From the NCBI GenBank assembly GCA_017962925.1, contig JAGCUK010000038.1, forward strand, positions 1 through 48,530: a DNA stretch of 48,530 nt, given 5' to 3'. Below the pieces are notes generated by a model. That model worked only from the letters and a program-made list of their open reading frames with translations, was not told where the DNA came from and did no database searches. The translations under genes and the position numbers were made by a program. Below, piece after piece: positions 1 to 7,860 of this stretch. Numbering within the stretch: the stretch's first letter is position 1; the number at the start of each line of letters is the position of its first letter. This DNA comes from Bacteroidales bacterium (GTDB lineage: Bacteria > Bacteroidota > Bacteroidia > Bacteroidales > UBA932).

Positions 1-102
1 GATATCGCCGCGGTGATGGGCATTCCGGCAGGAAGCGTCAAGGCATACCTCTCCCGCGGCCGCGAGAAACTGAAAACAGAATTGAAAGATGAGTCACTTT
101 GA
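1..102 (+). CDS. RNA polymerase sigma factor, C-terminal fragment (ECF type)
   Basis: Only the last 33 codons lie in the window; the gene begins upstream. The residues DIAAVMGIPAGSVKAYLSRG followed by REKLKTEL match the helix-turn-helix of sigma-70 region 4.2, which contacts the -35 promoter element. The pattern (I/A)A..(M/L)G...G(S/T)VK..L.R.R..L is diagnostic for the ECF group. The stop codon overlaps the start of the next small gene by 14 bp, so both are probably on one transcript. In ECF operons the following gene often encodes an anti-sigma or membrane-regulatory protein. The identity of the ECF subgroup cannot be judged from this fragment. Confidence 0.85.
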   Translation, partial: DIAAVMGIPAGSVKAYLSRGREKLKTELKDESL

Positions 103-319
103 TGAACTGACAGCACAAATTCGAGCCTGCGGACCGGAGATTTCGGATGGCACCGCTGATATTGAACGACTTAGGACACGTTTTGATGCCGTAGAAGACC
201 TGCATCGTGATCTTGAAGGCCGACGACGCGCCTTTTTGCGAGGCCTTCTGTTCGGCTTTGCATTTGGGGTGCTGTCTGTTCTCTGGTTAGGGCGGTGCCT
301 TTGGATGCTGCTATCCTAA
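89..319 (+). CDS. Small single-pass membrane protein downstream of sigma factor
   Basis: A 76-residue protein whose ATG lies inside the 3' end of the sigma-factor gene (14-bp overlap), suggesting translational coupling. Residues 1-45 are polar, charged and probably helical; residues 48-72 form one hydrophobic segment rich in Leu, Phe and Val. This is the layout of a short membrane-anchored cytoplasmic domain. No zinc-binding or other anti-sigma motif is visible. By position it could modulate the sigma factor, but that is inference. I do not recognise a named family. Confidence 0.65.
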   Translation: MSHFDELTAQIRACGPEISDGTADIERLRTRFDAVEDLHRDLEGRRRAFLRGLLFGFAFGVLSVLWLGRCLWMLLS

Positions 320-435
320 AGCTCAGATCAAGCCTGAAATACCCGTGAAGTTGCGTTTAGGCCGACGTTAGCGAGTATAAGAGGCCTGAACAATGATGAT
401 TATAACGCTTTGTTTGACATATACAATAATTGATT

Positions 436-600
436 CTATATGAAAAAATCGATCTTTGTTTTAACTATTCTTTTGACGGCGTTGGAGGAGGCGAAGAGGA
501 CGGTACATTCTCCTTCGACCAGAAGGTCGTAGAAGTAGTGCTTGGGGTCGGGCTCCTCCAGGGCGTCATCCACCCACTGATTGGCACTCTTGACGGACAT
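436..600 (-). pseudogene. Decayed N-terminal fragment of mobile-element AAA ATPase
   Basis: The reading frame from position 600 gives about 54 residues starting MSVKSANQWVDDAL and including KHYFYDLLVEGECTVLFA. This strongly resembles, from memory, the N-terminus of RepA/RadA-like ATPases carried on Bacteroides mobilisable elements, where a segment of the type K(S/T)AN.W...A...P.P...F...W.EGE.CILFADTN.GKS precedes the Walker A motif. Here the Walker A lysine-serine is replaced (SSNAVKRIVK) and a stop follows at once, so the ATPase could not function. It lies 10 bp downstream of the two-helix membrane protein gene on the same strand. Most likely a relic of an integrated element; a short genuine gene is the alternative. 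Confidence 0.4.
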
Positions 601-610
601 GATGCCAATC

Positions 611-931
611 TTATCCGGAAGTCTTTCTGGCTTGCTCCAGGATAACGGCATAAGGCTTGGGCTTCTGGGGTTGGGCGGGGATCGGATTTCCCATTTCTAT
701 CTTCCGGATGTCCGCGATGTAAGTTGGAATCTGGAGGCCGGCGACAAGAAGGGCAAAGACGATGACGAAGAATAGATTCCAGCCATGGGTGAAGGGGCTG
801 TCGGGGGCTTTGTCGTATAGCCAGACGAGGAGCAGGCCGACAATCAGCACGAGCGCGACAAGCCACAATGCGTCGAACACGAACTTGAAGGTTCGCTGTA
901 GTTTTTGGTAGTGTTTGTCGTCGTGGGGCAT
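611..931 (-). CDS. Hypothetical two-helix inner-membrane protein
   Basis: A 106-residue protein with two predicted membrane segments, roughly residues 19-39 (LWLVALVLIVGLLLVWLY) and 52-70 (LFFVIVFALLVAGLQIPTY), separated by a short loop, with a polar tail rich in Pro and Gln. Both termini are probably cytoplasmic. Its start codon lies one nucleotide after the stop of the upstream nuclease gene, so the two are co-transcribed. I do not recognise the family. The location between a YhcG-like nuclease and a decayed mobile-element gene suggests that this is accessory DNA. Confidence 0.55.
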   Translation of the reverse strand: MPHDDKHYQKLQRTFKFVFDALWLVALVLIVGLLLVWLYDKAPDSPFTHGWNLFFVIVFALLVAGLQIPTYIADIRKIEMGNPIPAQPQKPKPYAVILEQARKTSG

Positions 932-932
932 G

Positions 933-2051
933 TTACATCAACTTCTTCATCTCTTCTTCATCAGGGAGCAGTTCCTTTAGCTTCTCCTGACTCACCTTAT
1001 AAGTGGCGACACCCATCGGACGCTGGTAATCCTGCAGCACATACTCCACGAAAGTCTTGTCGGCATCCTTACAAAGAATGATTCCTACCGGTGGATTCTC
1101 TCCTTCCAGGCGATCCTCATCATCCAAGACATGAAGATAGTGCGACAACTGTCCCAAATAAGAAGGCTTGAAAGCGCCCTTCTTCAGTTCCACGACAACG
1201 GTTGAGCGGAGAATACGGTTGAAGAACAAGAGGTCCACCCAATGATCGTGGCCCAGTTTGTCGAAGTGAACCTGATTCCCTGCATAGGTAAAACCTTTGC
1301 CGAAGGTCATGATAAAATTCTTCACATTGTGAACTATCTCGTTCTCTATCACGCGCTCGTCGATGTCTTCATCCCGTTCACCTAATTGCTCGACATTAAT
1401 ATAATCTAACAGGTACTCATCTTTAAACATCTGGATAGCTCGAAAAGCTTGCTTGTACTCCGGAATAGTCGTGATAAAGTTATTGGACATCTTTCCTTGA
1501 TTGTGGAAAGTATCCTCGGCTATCTTCTTTTGAATTCCATCCACGCTCAACTTCTGATCATAGCAAAGCTGAATGTAGTATTTACGTTCTTCCAGTGATT
1601 TCGCACTGGCTAATATGGCAGAATGATGTGAAAAGCCGATACTCATGAAAGCAATTACCGGGAAATCCTCGTAATTCGTCAGTTGTAACTGATGAATTTC
1701 CTCTTCGCCGCCATTGGCAATCTGTAATTCATCAGTCGCGACTGATGAATTGGCCTCAAGCGCCCTCCATTCCTCATAAAAGATACGCATTAAGCGAAGA
1801 TTTGTCTGAGAGAACCCCCTCAAACCCGGCAATTCATCATTAAGTTGACGGCTGATAGTAGCGATTGCATCCTTCCCCCAAAACCCCTTTCTCGTGTTAT
1901 CAGAGATGTAGCGTCCTATGCCGTAGTAAAGGGCAAGTTGTTCTTGATTCACCCCAGCGAGTGCTTTTGCCTGGCTTTTTAGAATAGCCGTCTTAATCTG
2001 CTGGACGGCTTCTTTGTATTGTGTACTGAGTTTCTCTTTCATATCGTTCAT
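933..2051 (-). CDS. YhcG-family PD-(D/E)XK nuclease (DUF1016)
   Basis: About 372 residues. The N-terminal half carries the DUF1016 winged-helix-like region (LYYGIGRYISDNTRKGFWGK, then ISRQLNDELPGLRGFSQTNL and an aromatic stretch FYEEW). The C-terminal half carries the nuclease core with Asp in WVDLLFFNR and the ELK motif in VVVELKKGAFKP, giving the D...(D/E)xK arrangement. Such proteins are single-chain nucleases found with mobile elements, toxin-like modules or restriction systems; here no methylase or specificity subunit is next to it. The window frame opens with TTG at 2054; ATG at 2051 is more likely, and a TAAATTTG promoter box at 2080-2087 fits it. It is followed after one nucleotide by a membrane-protein gene. 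Role in defence is inference. Confidence 0.88.
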   Translation of the reverse strand: MNDMKEKLSTQYKEAVQQIKTAILKSQAKALAGVNQEQLALYYGIGRYISDNTRKGFWGKDAIATISRQLNDELPGLRGFSQTNLRLMRIFYEEWRALEANSSVATDELQIANGGEEEIHQLQLTNYEDFPVIAFMSIGFSHHSAILASAKSLEERKYYIQLCYDQKLSVDGIQKKIAEDTFHNQGKMSNNFITTIPEYKQAFRAIQMFKDEYLLDYINVEQLGERDEDIDERVIENEIVHNVKNFIMTFGKGFTYAGNQVHFDKLGHDHWVDLLFFNRILRSTVVVELKKGAFKPSYLGQLSHYLHVLDDEDRLEGENPPVGIILCKDADKTFVEYVLQDYQRPMGVATYKVSQEKLKELLPDEEEMKKLM

Positions 2052-2079
2052 CAATTACAATCATCCGAGAGTCGGTTTT

Positions 2080-2087
2080 CAAATTTA
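2080..2087 (-). promoter_or_regulatory. Promoter -7 box for the YhcG-like nuclease gene
   Basis: On the minus strand the sequence reads TAAATTTG, matching the Bacteroidota -7 consensus TAnnTTTG, about 29 nt upstream of the ATG at 2051. It is divergent from the promoter of the lipoprotein gene at 2145-2152. Confidence 0.45.
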
Positions 2088-2144
2088 CAAATAATCCAAT
2101 ATAATATGGTGTACTCATAAAGGGTATGTTCCCAAGAAAAACAC

Positions 2145-2152
2145 TATCTTTG
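2145..2152 (+). promoter_or_regulatory. Promoter -7 box that decides the start of the BACON-SGNH gene
   Basis: The box TATCTTTG fits TAnnTTTG. It lies downstream of the furthest in-frame ATG (2126) and 21 nt upstream of the ATG at 2174, so transcription probably starts between the two and the protein starts at 2174, where a lipoprotein signal begins at once. Confidence 0.5.
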
Positions 2153-2173
2153 AATAGCAAACCTTGGAATACC

Positions 2174-5047
2174 ATGAAACGCCTGCTGATAACCATCCTG
2201 CCAATAAGCATCCTACCCATACTGTTCCTCCTGAACGCCTGCACGCCGCAACCACAACCGGAACCGGAAGAGCCCGAAATAGAAGAACCCCAGGAACAAA
2301 ACAAAGCATCCTTTAGCGTAAGCCCGGACAGTATCTCCCTTCCCGGAACCAATGCCCTGCTCACCATAACCATCACCTCAAATACCCCCTGGACGGTTTC
2401 CTCAACGGCAGAGTGGCTAGGCGTAACACCCTCAAGCGGCTCGAGAGATGCGATGATTGTTGTGGTTGCAAAAGACTTCCGTGGCAATGCCGAACCAAGA
2501 ACCGCACTCCTGCGTTTTTCATATGGAGATCAAGTCCTGGATGTCCCCGTTACACAAACGGCAGAGCAAGAATTCCAGGGCAGCGGAACCAAAGATGACC
2601 CCTATCTTATCACAAACGAAGCGGACCTGAGAAAACTGAGCGACCTCACCAACGATTCATCCACCGCATGGACATACTGCGCAGCGCACTACAAGCAGAC
2701 GGCCGAGATAGTCCTGATGAATACATTCACTCCAATTGCCCAGGGAGAAGTCGCATTCACAGGCAGTTACGATGGAGACTGGCATGGTTTGCACAGCATG
2801 GTCATCCGCTCCACAACGGTGAAAAAGCCTACCGGATTCATCGCTGTTGCATCCAATGCCGAAATCCGTTCCCTACGATTCTACCACTCAAACGTCGACG
2901 CCGGGTATGTCTATAGCGGCACTGTCGTGGGCAAGGCCGACAAAACAACCATCCACGATTGCGACGTCCAGGGCGAATTCCGCCAGTATGTCTCCAACCT
3001 TAAAGTCGTCAAAGAAGATAACGAAGGTTTCTCCGGAGGCCTGGCCGGATGGGTAACGGACTGCACTATAGAAGATTGCGACCTCGATGCCGACGTATCC
3101 ATCTATGGCAAATACAGTGGAGGTATGATAGGCGTGATGCAGAATTCTACCCTGGAAGGCTGCCACTTTGCCAAAGAACGCACCGTCAATATATACTACC
3201 ACTGGAGCGGAGGCCTGGTGGGCGTCATGCGCGGCTCCTCATCTTCAATCGTCAACTGCTCCTTCGAGGGTAATCTCACTTCCGTAGGTTACATCCAGGG
3301 AGGCATCGTGGGCCAGGTGGAGGGTGGCCAGATACGGAATTGCGTATTAGGCAGCTACGGTTCTATCGGCAGCGACAAGTACCTCGTGGGCGGCATCGCT
3401 GGAGCGCTTGTGCCTGTACAAAGTATACTTGTGGACCACTGTGCCTGTTATGGCACCATCAAAGGCCAGTATGCCGTCGGAGGCATAGCCGGCTATAGCG
3501 GATTCCTGTTTTCCAGCCTGAAGATAGCATCCGCCACCAAGGAGGTGAAAATCACCGGCTGCGCAACCATCGGGGCTGAAATCACCGCAACCGGCAACAA
3601 TGGTGGATCCAATCTCTATTCCATAGCTTCCGGCATCCTGGCATGGTCCCACGGCAATAATCCCCTTACCATAGATGGATGCTACAGCCGTCCGGCCCTC
3701 ATACAGACCATCTCCAGCGGCAGCCGGGGCGCCCTTGCCGGCATCCTTGCATATCAAAACTCCACCAGCGGCGACTGCAAAGTATCGAACTGCTACACTA
3801 CCCTCACGCCTTCATCCCTGCTTTCCTGCAACGATCTGGTGAGTACGCTCGACCCCAGCAGCTTCTTCTACGGAGCCATCTACTGCCGGGCAGTGCAGGG
3901 TACCAACGTTGTCGACTGTTTCTGCGATGTTGCGCTGAAGTTCGGCACGGGCGATGCTTCAGAAGAGCGGTTGGAGGCTCTGCAGACGGCACAATTTGGG
4001 GATGGCACATTGCTCGGCAAACTTCAGGCTTCCACGCAAGGCACATCATGGTATGCCGGATTTGACAATCTCCCGACCATCGATGGCCTGCCGTTGGATC
4101 CCAACGTGAAACCAAAGGCTGCCAAGCGCGTAAGCATTATCGGAGATTCCATCTCCACCTTCAAGGGATGGATCCCGGCAGGTTACAGTGCTCACTACCC
4201 CGCGGCCGACGGTTCTCTCACGCTAGTGAACGAGACCTACTGGTACCGCCTGATCCACGACTATATGGAAAGAGCAGAGCTCGATCAGAACATCGCTTTC
4301 TCTGCAACTACCGTAACAAATACGACGGATAAAAACTACGAAGCGCGCTATGGCACGGCCACCAATGCATGGTTCAAGCATGATTTCGTGACACGCTTCA
4401 AAGAACTCGGAGGCTGCGGCAACCCGGATATAATACTTATCCACGGTGGCACCAACGACTGGTCTCATAATGCCGATCCGCTCGCCCCGGGCGTGGCCAT
4501 CCGCAATGATGCCAACAACATCTACGGTGGTGAAGCCCCGTCTAAAAACATTATGGACGCAATCTTCGCTACGGCCGATGCCGCCACCACACGAAACGAC
4601 GTCAATGCTCTGCCGGACAGCACTTTCTGCCAGGCATATGCCAAACTGCTCTGCCAGATACACGAGCGCTACCCCCACTGCAAGGTCGTGTGCATAATCG
4701 GGGACTTCGTGAGCACATCCATCGAGCAGTCCATACTGCAGATTGCGGAGCACTACGGTGCCAAAACCGTCAATCTTCTCCGCGTGAACGGCTTCAACGA
4801 CCTTGGAGGATACTCACTTTCCACATTCAAGAATCAGGGAAGCCAGCCGAACATGCCCAAGCACGACTACTCCGGAAATGTGAACGGCTGTCACCCCAAT
4901 TCGGCGTGCATGAAATTCATCGCAGAAAAGATTTATACGGAGCTGGGTAACTGGCTCGAAGAAGATTACGACCAGGCTCTTGCCTTGATTCAAAGCGAGT
5001 TGGGAAAGAGTGTAGCGGGGATGTGGAAGTCGGGCTCGGCGATGTGA
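2174..5047 (+). CDS. Lipoprotein: BACON domain, beta-helix repeats, SGNH hydrolase
   Basis: About 957 residues from ATG 2174. A lipobox (LLNAC, Cys about 23) indicates a lipid anchor, so the protein is probably on the outer membrane. Residues about 35-140 resemble a BACON domain (SISLPGTNA, NTPWTVSS, EWLGVTPSSG), a carbohydrate- or mucin-binding module. Residues about 145-640 are turn-rich GG.AG/GG.VG repeats resembling GLUG or right-handed beta-helix units, opening with GSGTKDDPYLI. Residues about 650-940 form an SGNH/GDSL hydrolase: GDSIST (Ser about 658), GGTND, and a C-terminal CHPNSACM with His about 907. The likely role is deacetylation or ester hydrolysis on glycans at the cell surface; the substrate is unknown. 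The last 58 bp overlap the convergent DUF4838 gene. Confidence 0.85.
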   Translation: MKRLLITILPISILPILFLLNACTPQPQPEPEEPEIEEPQEQNKASFSVSPDSISLPGTNALLTITITSNTPWTVSSTAEWLGVTPSSGSRDAMIVVVAKDFRGNAEPRTALLRFSYGDQVLDVPVTQTAEQEFQGSGTKDDPYLITNEADLRKLSDLTNDSSTAWTYCAAHYKQTAEIVLMNTFTPIAQGEVAFTGSYDGDWHGLHSMVIRSTTVKKPTGFIAVASNAEIRSLRFYHSNVDAGYVYSGTVVGKADKTTIHDCDVQGEFRQYVSNLKVVKEDNEGFSGGLAGWVTDCTIEDCDLDADVSIYGKYSGGMIGVMQNSTLEGCHFAKERTVNIYYHWSGGLVGVMRGSSSSIVNCSFEGNLTSVGYIQGGIVGQVEGGQIRNCVLGSYGSIGSDKYLVGGIAGALVPVQSILVDHCACYGTIKGQYAVGGIAGYSGFLFSSLKIASATKEVKITGCATIGAEITATGNNGGSNLYSIASGILAWSHGNNPLTIDGCYSRPALIQTISSGSRGALAGILAYQNSTSGDCKVSNCYTTLTPSSLLSCNDLVSTLDPSSFFYGAIYCRAVQGTNVVDCFCDVALKFGTGDASEERLEALQTAQFGDGTLLGKLQASTQGTSWYAGFDNLPTIDGLPLDPNVKPKAAKRVSIIGDSISTFKGWIPAGYSAHYPAADGSLTLVNETYWYRLIHDYMERAELDQNIAFSATTVTNTTDKNYEARYGTATNAWFKHDFVTRFKELGGCGNPDIILIHGGTNDWSHNADPLAPGVAIRNDANNIYGGEAPSKNIMDAIFATADAATTRNDVNALPDSTFCQAYAKLLCQIHERYPHCKVVCIIGDFVSTSIEQSILQIAEHYGAKTVNLLRVNGFNDLGGYSLSTFKNQGSQPNMPKHDYSGNVNGCHPNSACMKFIAEKIYTELGNWLEEDYDQALALIQSELGKSVAGMWKSGSAM

Positions 5048-6549
5048 GGATCGACGAGGGTGTACCAGTTAATCGATTCGGGGCTCAGAGCATCGGCCCT
5101 GAACAAACCAATCAGCATTTTACCCCCTTCCTGCAAAAGATTCAGGCTGCGCAAGTAGTCTGAATCGAAAGAAACTTCTACCCTGTACCCGCTATTTATC
5201 TCACTCCCCACCGCCTTAGCTTCGCCCGTCCAGGAGTAATCGAACTGGCGGTAGAAAGAGTTACAATAATCCATCACCTTTCCCGCAGGATCTATTTCAA
5301 AGCCGTAGTAGCGGGCCATAGCAGGGTCACAACTCAAGAATATTTCCGCCCGGTCGGAGAAATCCACCGAACGCTCGTCCGGGCCGTCGGTAACCACCAG
5401 CGTGGAATCTGCCACCTCGAAACAAAAGCTCAAAGCCTTCCCATCGGAGCAGACAGACACCTGCGTATCATCCTTCAACCCGTCCCAGGGGTCGCTCAGG
5501 CCGCGAAAATGCCGGAAAGAGCGGAGCATCGCCCCATACTCTTCCACCGGTGCCAGAGAAGGAAAACGCCCGAAATACTCGGCATCCATGTACACCGCGA
5601 ACGAGGTCACGTTGCGGATTCCATATCGGGCATAGGTGGCCAGGTCGCTGCGGCAGACATCCGCCCGCCAGGGCAACTCCACGGCAGGGCGCTTCCACCG
5701 GCTGAACAACGACGCATCCAGCCAATACTCCAGCACCACCGCATCCCCCGCGTCGAACACCTGCAGATTGGCCTCCAGCCAGCGCAGATTGTCCCCGTTC
5801 GAAACCGGATACCCACGGGGGCAGAGCGCATCCTCCACCACCAGCGGCACGTCCCATGAACGGTAGATGGGCGCGAACTCCAGGAAAATCCCCTCATCCG
5901 GATGCACCTTCACGGGCGGATCCATAAAATGCGAGTAGGCCAGATGCGCCAGACGAGCCTCCGGATCCACCTTCCGTATCTCCTTCAGCATGCGATTTTC
6001 CACTATCAGAGCCTGCTCACTGGGGGAAAACTCCTTGCAGAGCGGGCAGCAACAGACCGGCGCGTTATCGTCCAGCCAGAAGTAGTAGCGGTGATTCCCG
6101 GGGCGCAGCAATCCCGCCAGACGGGCAGCGTTGGAGGCGATCAGCGAAAGGGCCTTCTCTGAATGCACGCAGCAGTTAAAATCCGCCGTCCGGGCGCCGG
6201 TGTCATCCATACGGAACATCTCCGGATCCTCCGAAAACAGCTCGCGCGGGAGCAACTCCCCCATCGCATGCAACTGATGCTCCACCGTAATGCCGTGCTC
6301 GCGGCAGGAGGCGGTGAAGGCACGCCCTTCCTCCGTCTCCAGGAAGCCCAGGACCTCGGAGGGAGTGATATGTGTGCCGATGGTATTGATGCCGTTGCCG
6401 GCGGCGATGCTGACCCAGTCGACCTCCGCCAATTCCTTGGTGGACAGCACTATACCGCGCATGCTCCACCAGCCTTCATCCTTCGGGGAACGGGAGCAGG
6501 CAGCCGCCAGAAGCGTAAAAGTCAGGATTGCCAGGGAACGCAGTCTCAT
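4990..6549 (-). CDS. DUF4838 lipoprotein with C-terminal carbohydrate-binding-like domain
   Basis: 519 residues with a lipoprotein signal (MRLRSLAILTFTLLAAACSR; lipobox AAAC). The central part (NTIGTHITPSE, ASCREHGITVEHQLHAMGEL, YYFWLDDNAPVCCCPLCKEF, FAPIYRSWDVPL) fits the DUF4838 family, TIM-barrel-like proteins associated with polysaccharide use in Bacteroidota. The C-terminal 160 residues (VSVCSDGKALSFCFEVADST, SDRAEIFLSCDP, FYGFEIDPAGKVMDY-like run) resemble a CBM9-type beta-sandwich. A Cys-rich CCCPLC segment is typical of this family. Its ATG overlaps the stop of a 37-codon ORF by ATGA, so translation is probably coupled. The 3' end overlaps the BACON-SGNH gene tail to tail. Glycan processing is the family context; activity is not proven. 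Confidence 0.78.
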   Translation of the reverse strand: MRLRSLAILTFTLLAAACSRSPKDEGWWSMRGIVLSTKELAEVDWVSIAAGNGINTIGTHITPSEVLGFLETEEGRAFTASCREHGITVEHQLHAMGELLPRELFSEDPEMFRMDDTGARTADFNCCVHSEKALSLIASNAARLAGLLRPGNHRYYFWLDDNAPVCCCPLCKEFSPSEQALIVENRMLKEIRKVDPEARLAHLAYSHFMDPPVKVHPDEGIFLEFAPIYRSWDVPLVVEDALCPRGYPVSNGDNLRWLEANLQVFDAGDAVVLEYWLDASLFSRWKRPAVELPWRADVCRSDLATYARYGIRNVTSFAVYMDAEYFGRFPSLAPVEEYGAMLRSFRHFRGLSDPWDGLKDDTQVSVCSDGKALSFCFEVADSTLVVTDGPDERSVDFSDRAEIFLSCDPAMARYYGFEIDPAGKVMDYCNSFYRQFDYSWTGEAKAVGSEINSGYRVEVSFDSDYLRSLNLLQEGGKMLIGLFRADALSPESINWYTLVDPHIAEPDFHIPATLFPNSL

Positions 6550-6659
6550 TCAGCTGCGCCGAAGTTGCGGGATGCGAAAGGAAGAGCCATGCGCAGGGGC
6601 TGTGCCGAAACGGCGACAGATACGACTACGAGGACAAAAACGGCTATCAGTCTTTTCAT
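6546..6659 (-). CDS. 37-residue secreted leader ORF upstream of DUF4838 gene
   Basis: A short ORF begins at ATG 6659, 16 nt downstream of a minus-strand TAAATTTG box. The first 20 residues (MKRLIAVFVLVVVSVAVSAQ) form a textbook signal peptide, followed by only 17 residues (PLRMALPFASRNFGAAE). Its TGA overlaps the ATG of the DUF4838 gene as ATGA. Either it is a real small secreted or leader peptide that couples translation of the lipoprotein, or the remnant of a larger gene whose body was deleted. I do not recognise the mature part. Confidence 0.5.
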   Translation of the reverse strand: MKRLIAVFVLVVVSVAVSAQPLRMALPFASRNFGAAE

Positions 6660-6675
6660 ATCATTATGTTTTATG

Positions 6676-6683
6676 CAAATTTA
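6676..6683 (-). promoter_or_regulatory. Promoter -7 box for leader ORF and DUF4838 gene
   Basis: Minus strand reads TAAATTTG, 16 nt before ATG 6659. It is the divergent partner of the box at 6694-6701. Confidence 0.45.
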
Positions 6684-6693
6684 GCAAATTGTT

Positions 6694-6701
6694 TATATTT
6701 G
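6694..6701 (+). promoter_or_regulatory. Promoter -7 box for the dipeptide epimerase operon
   Basis: TATATTTG, 11 nt upstream of ATG 6713; its position excludes the in-frame upstream ATGs near 6290 as starts, since those overlap the DUF4838 gene on the other strand. Confidence 0.5.
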
Positions 6702-6712
6702 CATATAGTGTT

Positions 6713-7858
6713 ATGAAAAGACGCGATTTTCTCAAGACTTCGGCTCTCGGTGCCGCAGGAGTAGCGCTTTCGGGCGGCCTGCAAGGATGCGTCGCCCCCA
6801 AAAAAGGCCCGATTCCCTACTCCACCGGCGGCAGCGCACGGATGAAGCTGAGCTTCTTCCCCTACGAACTTCAATTAAGGCATACTTTCACAGTGGCTTC
6901 CTACTCCCGCACCACCACACCGGGAGTGCAGGTACGCATCGACTATGACGGATTCACCGGGCATGGGGAGGCATCGATGCCGCCCTACCTCGGCCAGAGC
7001 GTGGAGAGCGTCTGCAGTTTCCTCCAGAAAGTGAATCTGGAGCAGTTTGCCGACCCGTTCCAGCTTGAGGAGATACTCGCGTATGTGGATTCCCTCTCCC
7101 CCGGCGACAGCGCGGCGAAGGCGGCAGTGGACATCGCCCTGCACGACCTTGTGGGTCAACTGCTGGGCCAGCCATGGTTCCGCCTCTGGGGCCTGAATCC
7201 CGCGAAAGCGCCCTGCACCACCTTCACCATAGGCATCGACACCCCCGAGGTAGTGCGCGCCAAGACCGAAGAATGCGCCGGGCAGTTCAGGATTCTCAAG
7301 GTGAAAGTGGGCCTGGAGAATGATAAGGAGATGATAGAGACCATCCGGAGCGTGACCGACCTGCCGCTGGCGGTGGATGCGAACCAGGGATGGAAGGACC
7401 GCGCCAAGGCCCTCAACGAGATCTTCTGGCTGAAGGAGCACGGAGTGGTGATGGTGGAGCAGCCCATGCCCAAGGAGCGCCTGGAGGATAATGCCTGGAT
7501 CACCGAGCACTCTCCCCTGCCCATTTATGCGGATGAAGCCATCCAGCGCCTGAAAGATCTCCCCGGCATACGCGGAGCATACAACGGCATCAACATCAAA
7601 CTGATGAAATGCACCGGCATGCGCGAGGCCTACCGTATGGCAGCTTGGGCGCAGGCGGAAGGGATGCGGGTGATGCTGGGGTGCATGACGGAAACCTCCT
7701 GCGCGGTTACCGCCGCAGCCCATCTCAGTCCTTTGGCAGACTTCGCGGACCTCGACGGCAATCTGCTGATCAGCAACGACTTATTCGAAGGAATGATAGT
7801 AAAAGACGGGCGGATCACTCTGCCCGACCGCCCCGGCCTGGGGCTTAAAACCATATAG
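6713..7858 (+). CDS. Dipeptide epimerase (L-Ala-D/L-Glu type, enolase superfamily), exported
   Basis: 381 residues. The N-terminus MKRRDFLKTSALGAAGVALS has a twin-arginine signal, and GGLQGC gives a possible lipobox, so the folded enzyme would be exported by Tat and perhaps lipid-anchored. The body matches muconate-lactonising/dipeptide-epimerase members of the enolase superfamily: catalytic KVKVG (both Lys), metal ligands in VDANQGW (Asp), VEQPMP (Glu) and YADEA (Asp), second catalytic Lys in NIKLMKCTG, and GCMTETS near the C-terminus. The family epimerises L-Ala-D/L-Glu from murein or other dipeptides. Most epimerases of this type are cytoplasmic, so a Tat signal is notable, though seen in Bacteroidota. 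The next gene, a C69 peptidase fusion, starts two nucleotides after its stop. Confidence 0.88.
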   Translation: MKRRDFLKTSALGAAGVALSGGLQGCVAPKKGPIPYSTGGSARMKLSFFPYELQLRHTFTVASYSRTTTPGVQVRIDYDGFTGHGEASMPPYLGQSVESVCSFLQKVNLEQFADPFQLEEILAYVDSLSPGDSAAKAAVDIALHDLVGQLLGQPWFRLWGLNPAKAPCTTFTIGIDTPEVVRAKTEECAGQFRILKVKVGLENDKEMIETIRSVTDLPLAVDANQGWKDRAKALNEIFWLKEHGVVMVEQPMPKERLEDNAWITEHSPLPIYADEAIQRLKDLPGIRGAYNGINIKLMKCTGMREAYRMAAWAQAEGMRVMLGCMTETSCAVTAAAHLSPLADFADLDGNLLISNDLFEGMIVKDGRITLPDRPGLGLKTI

Positions 7859-7860
7859 CT

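Noticed and set aside
6290-6712. N-terminal extension of the epimerase frame upstream of 6713
   Set aside because: It lies antisense to the DUF4838 gene and upstream of the promoter box at 6694-6701; the twin-arginine signal starts at 6713.
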